From contig NC_057926.1 of NCBI RefSeq assembly GCF_018873765.1, positions 55,689,378-55,753,377 of the forward strand: a DNA stretch of 64,000 bases, read 5' to 3'. The position numbers were made by a program, and so were the translations under genes. Positions within the stretch are counted from its first letter, which is position 1. Every line of letters begins with the position of its first letter. This stretch comes from Telopea speciosissima (taxonomy: Eukaryota; Streptophyta; Magnoliopsida; Proteales; Proteaceae). Below, one piece after another: positions 59,606 through 64,000 of the stretch. Under the pieces are notes generated by a model. It saw nothing but the letters and a program-made list of their open reading frames with translations, was not told the DNA's origin and did no database searches.

Positions 59606-59613
59606 TGACCACC

Positions 59614-61417
59614 CACCTATATCAAAGGAAGAAATCTCACTCATATTGATGTTATCGTGCATGCTCCCATTGGTCTCCACACAATCGCAAGGGCCATGCT
59701 GCCTTTCAGGTAGCCCTCACCCTTTTTAAAGGTGAAAGTATTACTTCATCCGATGAAGAGAGAATAACTTCATCTAAGGTAATTTTGATAGGATTCATCA
59801 AAGGTAATTTGACTATGTGATTGAATTATTGGAACACTGAATATCATGATTAACGTAACTTCCACCCTTATTATAAAATCTCTAAAGCACATTTTATTTT
59901 TCACTTAGAAATTAAGAGATTCTCTCTTCACCATAGATTTTAACAGATCTCTTTTTTAACTGTGTTGTTCAATAAAGTCATTTTAGGAGCTATGGGCTTA
60001 CCCCAGCCAACTAATACCTTAAATAATGAAAAAACGTGCATGGACACACTATCACATTAAGCAGTAATTATTTCTCATATAATATCATCAAGTAGGCAAA
60101 GATTGGTGTCAAAATAATGGTCTACTAAGGAGGTTTTTTGGACCAATATAAAAATTTTGTTTCGTGCACCAAACGTCTTATATAGATTTGATGGGACAAC
60201 CATAAGTTACATAGAGTTAGTTATAGTACTTTATAGTTATAGTTGTGACGAAGAAGCAACTATACAAACACACACTTGATGTCCTCTTTTTTACAATTTT
60301 CATTTTAAAATAGCTTATGACCATGTCTTAATCCAATTCATGAATAATGAATGATAGGAAAACTAATCAAACCACCACCACCACCACACCCTAATCTTTC
60401 AATTCAAGCAATATCACACATAACCAACCTTGCTAGCATCCCTCTTCTTGCTATACATTAAACTCAGAATTGGAGATTGAATTGGATTCCGATCAAATCA
60501 TGATTCATTGGAATTGGTCTCAAAAACCCTAGAATCGATTTCTCAAATATGAAACCTAGCGATCTTGTCCCAAAAACCTTAGAATCAACTGCTCCAAATT
60601 GATCGGAATCAATATAGGTCATGATCAATTCCAATCCTACTAGGCCGATTCGATTGATCCAATTCTTGTTTTCCGATTCGAATTCGAATTTATGATTCGG
60701 TTTGGATTAGAATCGGTCACAATCCGCACCCGATTCAGAAATTTCAAACGTTGCCCCTGCATTATATATCACATGGAGATGGTCTCAACTCAACTCTTAA
60801 GGAGGACATTTGGATAGTGTGGTGGCCCTCATAACATAAGGTGGGTCCCTCCGACCAGATCTTCCAACAACAAACCTTTGGCCCAACCCGTGGCCCACCC
60901 GGGTTGTTAGAATCATTTTAGCACATTATGTGACATGCAAGTTGCCCAGAAATTAAGCTAATTCATATACCATAAATGATCTTGACCGTTGATCCATGAT
61001 GAGGTCAATGTTACGGTCTTTTCATATCCGGTTAAACTTCCAAATACAATAATACTATAAGAGATTCGCAGACAAATCATCCTTCATGATGATGAATTAA
61101 TCGTATGGCTAATCCGATTTGTATTGAAATAATCCAGTTCAATTTTTCGTTTTGAAAAGTAAAATTTCATCTCAATCCGATTTGTATTGAAATAATCCGG
61201 TTCAATATTCGTGTTGAAAAGTAAAATTTCATTTGGTTCAGTTCTGATTTTAGACTAAAATTGTTAGTTTGAATCAAATAAAATGTATCTCGTAAAAACT
61301 GAATCCAACATTAACCAAAATCATAATAAACCTTACAAGTTAAAACCATGTGTCTTTGTTGAGTTGTGATAAAGGAGAAAGTTTTCCTACATTGTGAGTA
61401 CACGAAAAACCATACCC
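59614..61417. other. Intergenic, one tandem repeat
   Basis: AT-rich spacer. A unit of about 60 bp (AATCCGATTTGTATTG, AAATAATCC, GAAAAGTAAAATTTCAT) is repeated at 61111-61172 and 61174-61232. Around 60460-60720, GATTCCGATC/GATCGGAATC words suggest another degenerate MITE. No gene. Confidence 0.45.
61111..61232. repeat. Two-copy tandem repeat, 63-bp period
   Basis: The two copies differ at only a few positions. Confidence 0.8.
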
Positions 61418-61607
61418 ATTTAGGATCACAAGTGTTTGCCCCTCTACAGCTGGGCAAGTAGCGGCCATTGTGTAGCCTACACCCAAATAGGGGCAAAAAT
61501 GACAGTCCTATTCACTGCCTGAGCACCCTGCTCAAGTGGGATCCACGCCCCTGTCTAGGTGTAAGCAACACAATGGCTGCTACCTGCCCGGCCATAGAGG
61601 ATCCTAA
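61418..61607. mobile_element. MITE with inverted ends
   Basis: The left arm (GGGCAAGTAGCGGCCATTGTG, trimmed: GCAAGTAGCGGCCATTGTG, then TACACCCAAATAGGGG) is the inverse of the right arm (CCCCTGTCTAGGTGTA, CACAATGGCTGCTACC). Outer TTAGGATC/GGATCCTAA completes the inverted repeat. Non-coding. Confidence 0.6.
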
Positions 61608-62744
61608 TTGTCGATAATAACCCTGTACTATTCCCTAGTCTCTTACCATTCAAACACCTGTGCAAGGTCAGGAGGAAAAGAGTTGAAATGTACTAGATTT
61701 AACATCATGGGGACCCCATCTTCATAAGGTTGTATATTTCTTCCTAATTTTATTTTTTTCAGCAGGTTATTAACACATGAATCAATTTATTGCGACCAAG
61801 TACGAATCGAATGAATTAGAATCAAATAGGAACCGATTCCATTGAGTTTTGATTTTAAGTTATGAAAAATTATTTGATTTTCGTTCAACTTCAATTTATA
61901 CATTTTGCATCCTGGATCAAAATTGAATCGATTGACACCACAGTTTTAGTGCAAGGTATTGGTTTGGGTATTGATTACCTTTAAAATCGATACGATACCA
62001 ATCAACCTGTATCGAACAAGTTTTCCACTATTTTTATATAAAATTGTTTTTTTTTTTTTTTTTTTTTACTATTTTAGCCCTGATCTGTACTGTTTCACTA
62101 GTACAATATCAAGATCGGTGACTAGTGATACCGATACAGATCGCCAATTCCGATACCCATATCTCAAACCATGATTGACATCCTTGAGACTTGAGAGTCC
62201 ACGACTCAACTTTGTGGAAGTTTTTGGGCTCTTTCGTAATTAGATGCCTGTCTCAGGGATAAAACTGGTAGCTCGAACTGATAGGTGCATTCGCTGACAA
62301 GAAGTATCATATTCTGTGTATCATCATCGGACGTGCTTCTTGTTGCGATTTGGAGATTTTTACAGGTCTCTTCGTAGTTGCATCTACCACCTCTCTCTCT
62401 CCCCGTTTCCGGTAAGACCCATGTGACTTTTTATAGATTACCATAACACACCTAGTGAAGCTGCAGTGCTTATAACAGAGTATGGGTATTTATGGTAATT
62501 TAAACATACTTCGTTTTCGTGCAATGCAAGATGAACCAATAGGGCAACGATTAAAGGTTTGGAAAGTTAACGCCGTCAAGCCACGTAGGTTTAGTGGGTC
62601 CTGTCACGTCGGACTACGGTTTGTCCGAAAATGTTTTAAGTGGAGCGTGCGCGCGTATTTCTGTTAGAATTTTTTCTTTCAACGGTTTGAGATCATCCGA
62701 CCCTGGTCTCCCCCAAAACGAGCATGCTTTTGCTTCCCTATCTC
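61608..62744. other. Intergenic, GTATCGG family copy and upstream region of the last gene
   Basis: At 61945-62175 is a member of the GTATCGG family (ACAGTTTTAGTGCAAGGTAT on the left, CCGATACCCATATC and AAACCATGATTGAC on the right), with a T-run inside. The last 400 bp should hold the promoter of the gene at 63463; GTCACGTCGG near 62600 has an ACGT core. Confidence 0.45.
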
Positions 62745-62752
62745 TATATAAA
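62745..62752 (+). promoter_or_regulatory. TATA box of the last gene
   Basis: TATATAAA lies about 100 bp before a strong leader donor at 62852 (CTGCAG then GTAAAG). That places transcription start near 62775-62780. Confidence 0.6.
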
Positions 62753-62851
62753 CTAGGTCATCCCCTTCTTTGTTGAACTCTGCTGCCCCTTCAGGCCTTA
62801 ACTCTCTCTGTTCCAGACACAGAGAGCTTACTCTGCCTCCTTTGTCTGCAG

Positions 62852-63446
62852 GTAAAGCTTCTTGCAATCAAATTCTTAAAGCAATCGATGATTTCTTTTA
62901 CACTTTTTTCCACTGATATCCTATGATCTTTTAAGTTCAATATCAATCGTTGTTTTCGTCCCTGTAAATTCGTGAAAATCTCTCTTGTTTCAGTTTTAAC
63001 TAGGAGTATATGATTATATTAGCCAGTTTCAATGACGATGTACGATTTACATGCAGATTTGATGTTTACTTTCCCTGAATATGTTATAGTTCGTTCTAGA
63101 TTTCTTGTGAACTTTAGGTTTCTTCTCAAATTTCCTAGAAATTCTTGTATGCTGCATTTTCTTGATCTGCATCATCACTGTCAATCCGTTTTCAAGTTAG
63201 TTTCGGTTCTTTTTACTGATCTCTCGTGATATGTTTTTTGGTTAAGATCATTGTTGCTTAAGCGTTTTCCGCTTCTCGGAGTTTCAGATCTGGGGATCAT
63301 GAAGCTTTATGATATCTGCAATTTCCAATGCGAAAATCATAACGGTTATCGATTAGATAATAATTGAGGTTCTCGAAGGAAATTAGAACCAGAAGAATCC
63401 GAAATCTTGCTTGCGAATTGATTGTCTTTCTTCGTTTTCTGCTCAG
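62852..63446 (+). other. 5'-leader intron of the last gene
   Basis: The donor GTAAAG at 62852 and the acceptor TTTTCTGCTCAG at 63446 bound a 595-bp T-rich intron ending 16 bases before the ATG. First-intron-in-leader layouts are common in highly expressed plant regulators. Confidence 0.6.
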
Positions 63447-63462
63447 AGACATTCAACAATAA

Positions 63463-64000
63463 ATGCAGAAAGACAAATCCTCCACCGATGACGGCATCAG
63501 TTCATCCGCTTCACCACTATCGCAAGATCTGCGGCTCCCATCGCCACATCGGCAATCTGAGGGTATCGGCTTTACCTCGCTCTGCTCCTCGTCATTCCCT
63601 ACTAAAGCATCTCTCTCGAACTCCGTCTCATTAAGCCCCTCTGGTTGCTCCTGCGACGAAGATAAAAATGAAATAGCGACAGAGAATCGCCTTTACCTTG
63701 CTCGTCTCACCTTGGAGTACGATCAACTGGTTGATCGGTACCGTTTATGCTACAGTCATCTTCATGAGGCACTCAAAGAAGCCGAAGCTCTCCGGCAGGA
63801 AAACGCAGAACTCCGAATTGCGAACAGAGATTTGAATAATCGATTGAGACTCTTAACTCAAACTTCTCTTGAGAACCGCTTCATCCCCTCTACTTTTCCT
63901 TCCCCGTCGATCATTGACGATTTCCGTCGTCTCTGTCTTGGTGATCATAACGCACTTACCAGTCGCGTGTCGGGTGAACTTCTGGATGCGAGTCCAACTA
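63463..64000 (+). CDS. Probable CCCH-type zinc-finger protein, N-terminal 179 residues, cut by window edge
   Basis: A frame opens at ATG 63463 and stays open to the end of the window. Residues 1-70 are serine-rich and disordered. Residues about 84-131 form a probable coiled coil (YDQLVDRYRLCYSHLHEALK, then EAEALRQENAELRIANRDL). A RRLCLGD segment lies near 155. This layout, with a leucine/glutamate-rich helix containing RxENxxLRxxNxxLNxR, resembles the N-terminus of plant tandem CCCH zinc-finger proteins such as Arabidopsis C3H14/C3H15 (CDM1), which act on mRNA in cell-wall and anther development. The zinc fingers would lie beyond the window, so the assignment rests on the helix alone. The short leader after the acceptor contains no earlier ATG. 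Confidence 0.6.
   Translation, partial: MQKDKSSTDDGISSSASPLSQDLRLPSPHRQSEGIGFTSLCSSSFPTKASLSNSVSLSPSGCSCDEDKNEIATENRLYLARLTLEYDQLVDRYRLCYSHLHEALKEAEALRQENAELRIANRDLNNRLRLLTQTSLENRFIPSTFPSPSIIDDFRRLCLGDHNALTSRVSGELLDASPT

Noticed and set aside
1-64000. CRISPR arrays, operons, phage or bacterial systems
   Set aside because: Introns, plant protein families and retrotransposons show nuclear plant DNA; no spaced direct-repeat arrays were seen.

Overview
The window looks like nuclear DNA of a flowering plant, probably a eudicot or magnoliid rather than a grass. It is AT-rich and has long introns with GT..AG borders. The proteins are plant families (CONSTANS-like, BAT1-type permease, DUF1218), and transposon debris dominates. 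I cannot name the species. All coding models come from reading frames and splice signals by eye; no alignment or expression data were used.

Layout. Positions 1-5985 hold the 5' part of a minus-strand Ty3/Gypsy element, probably of the Tat group. It has a long LTR, a tRNA-Met-like primer site, a decayed antisense extra ORF of the 'putative plant transposon protein' type, and the start of gag. Next to the LTR is one orphan exon-like stretch (5996-6268, minus). Positions 8126-8804 carry the first two coding exons of a BAT1-type amino-acid/GABA permease with no visible continuation. A complete eight-exon BAT1 gene follows at 16775-21304. Positions 22000-42700 are mostly transposon material: LINE RNase H remnants, two long-inverted-repeat Mutator-like elements, small MITEs, a Copia LTR end and SINE-like tails. 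A DUF1218 gene fragment and several possible untranslated first exons also lie there. A single-exon gene for mitochondrial ribosomal protein mL54 is at 42758-43156. A five-exon CONSTANS-like gene (two B-boxes plus CCT) is at 46692-53721, with G-boxes upstream and a dead copy of its last exon at 55073-55490. Positions 55500-62200 are again MITE-rich. The window ends inside the first coding exon of a likely CCCH zinc-finger gene, which has a TATA box and a 5'-leader intron.

The functional genes do not form a pathway; they are ordinary neighbours on a plant chromosome. The more unusual features are structural. The duplicated BAT1 5' exon pair is intact and phase-compatible with the downstream gene, so it could be an alternative promoter. 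Other structural features are the antisense intron-bearing ORF in the Gypsy element, the foldback Mutator-like element with a perfect 9-bp target duplication, and a MITE family with three target-site-validated copies.
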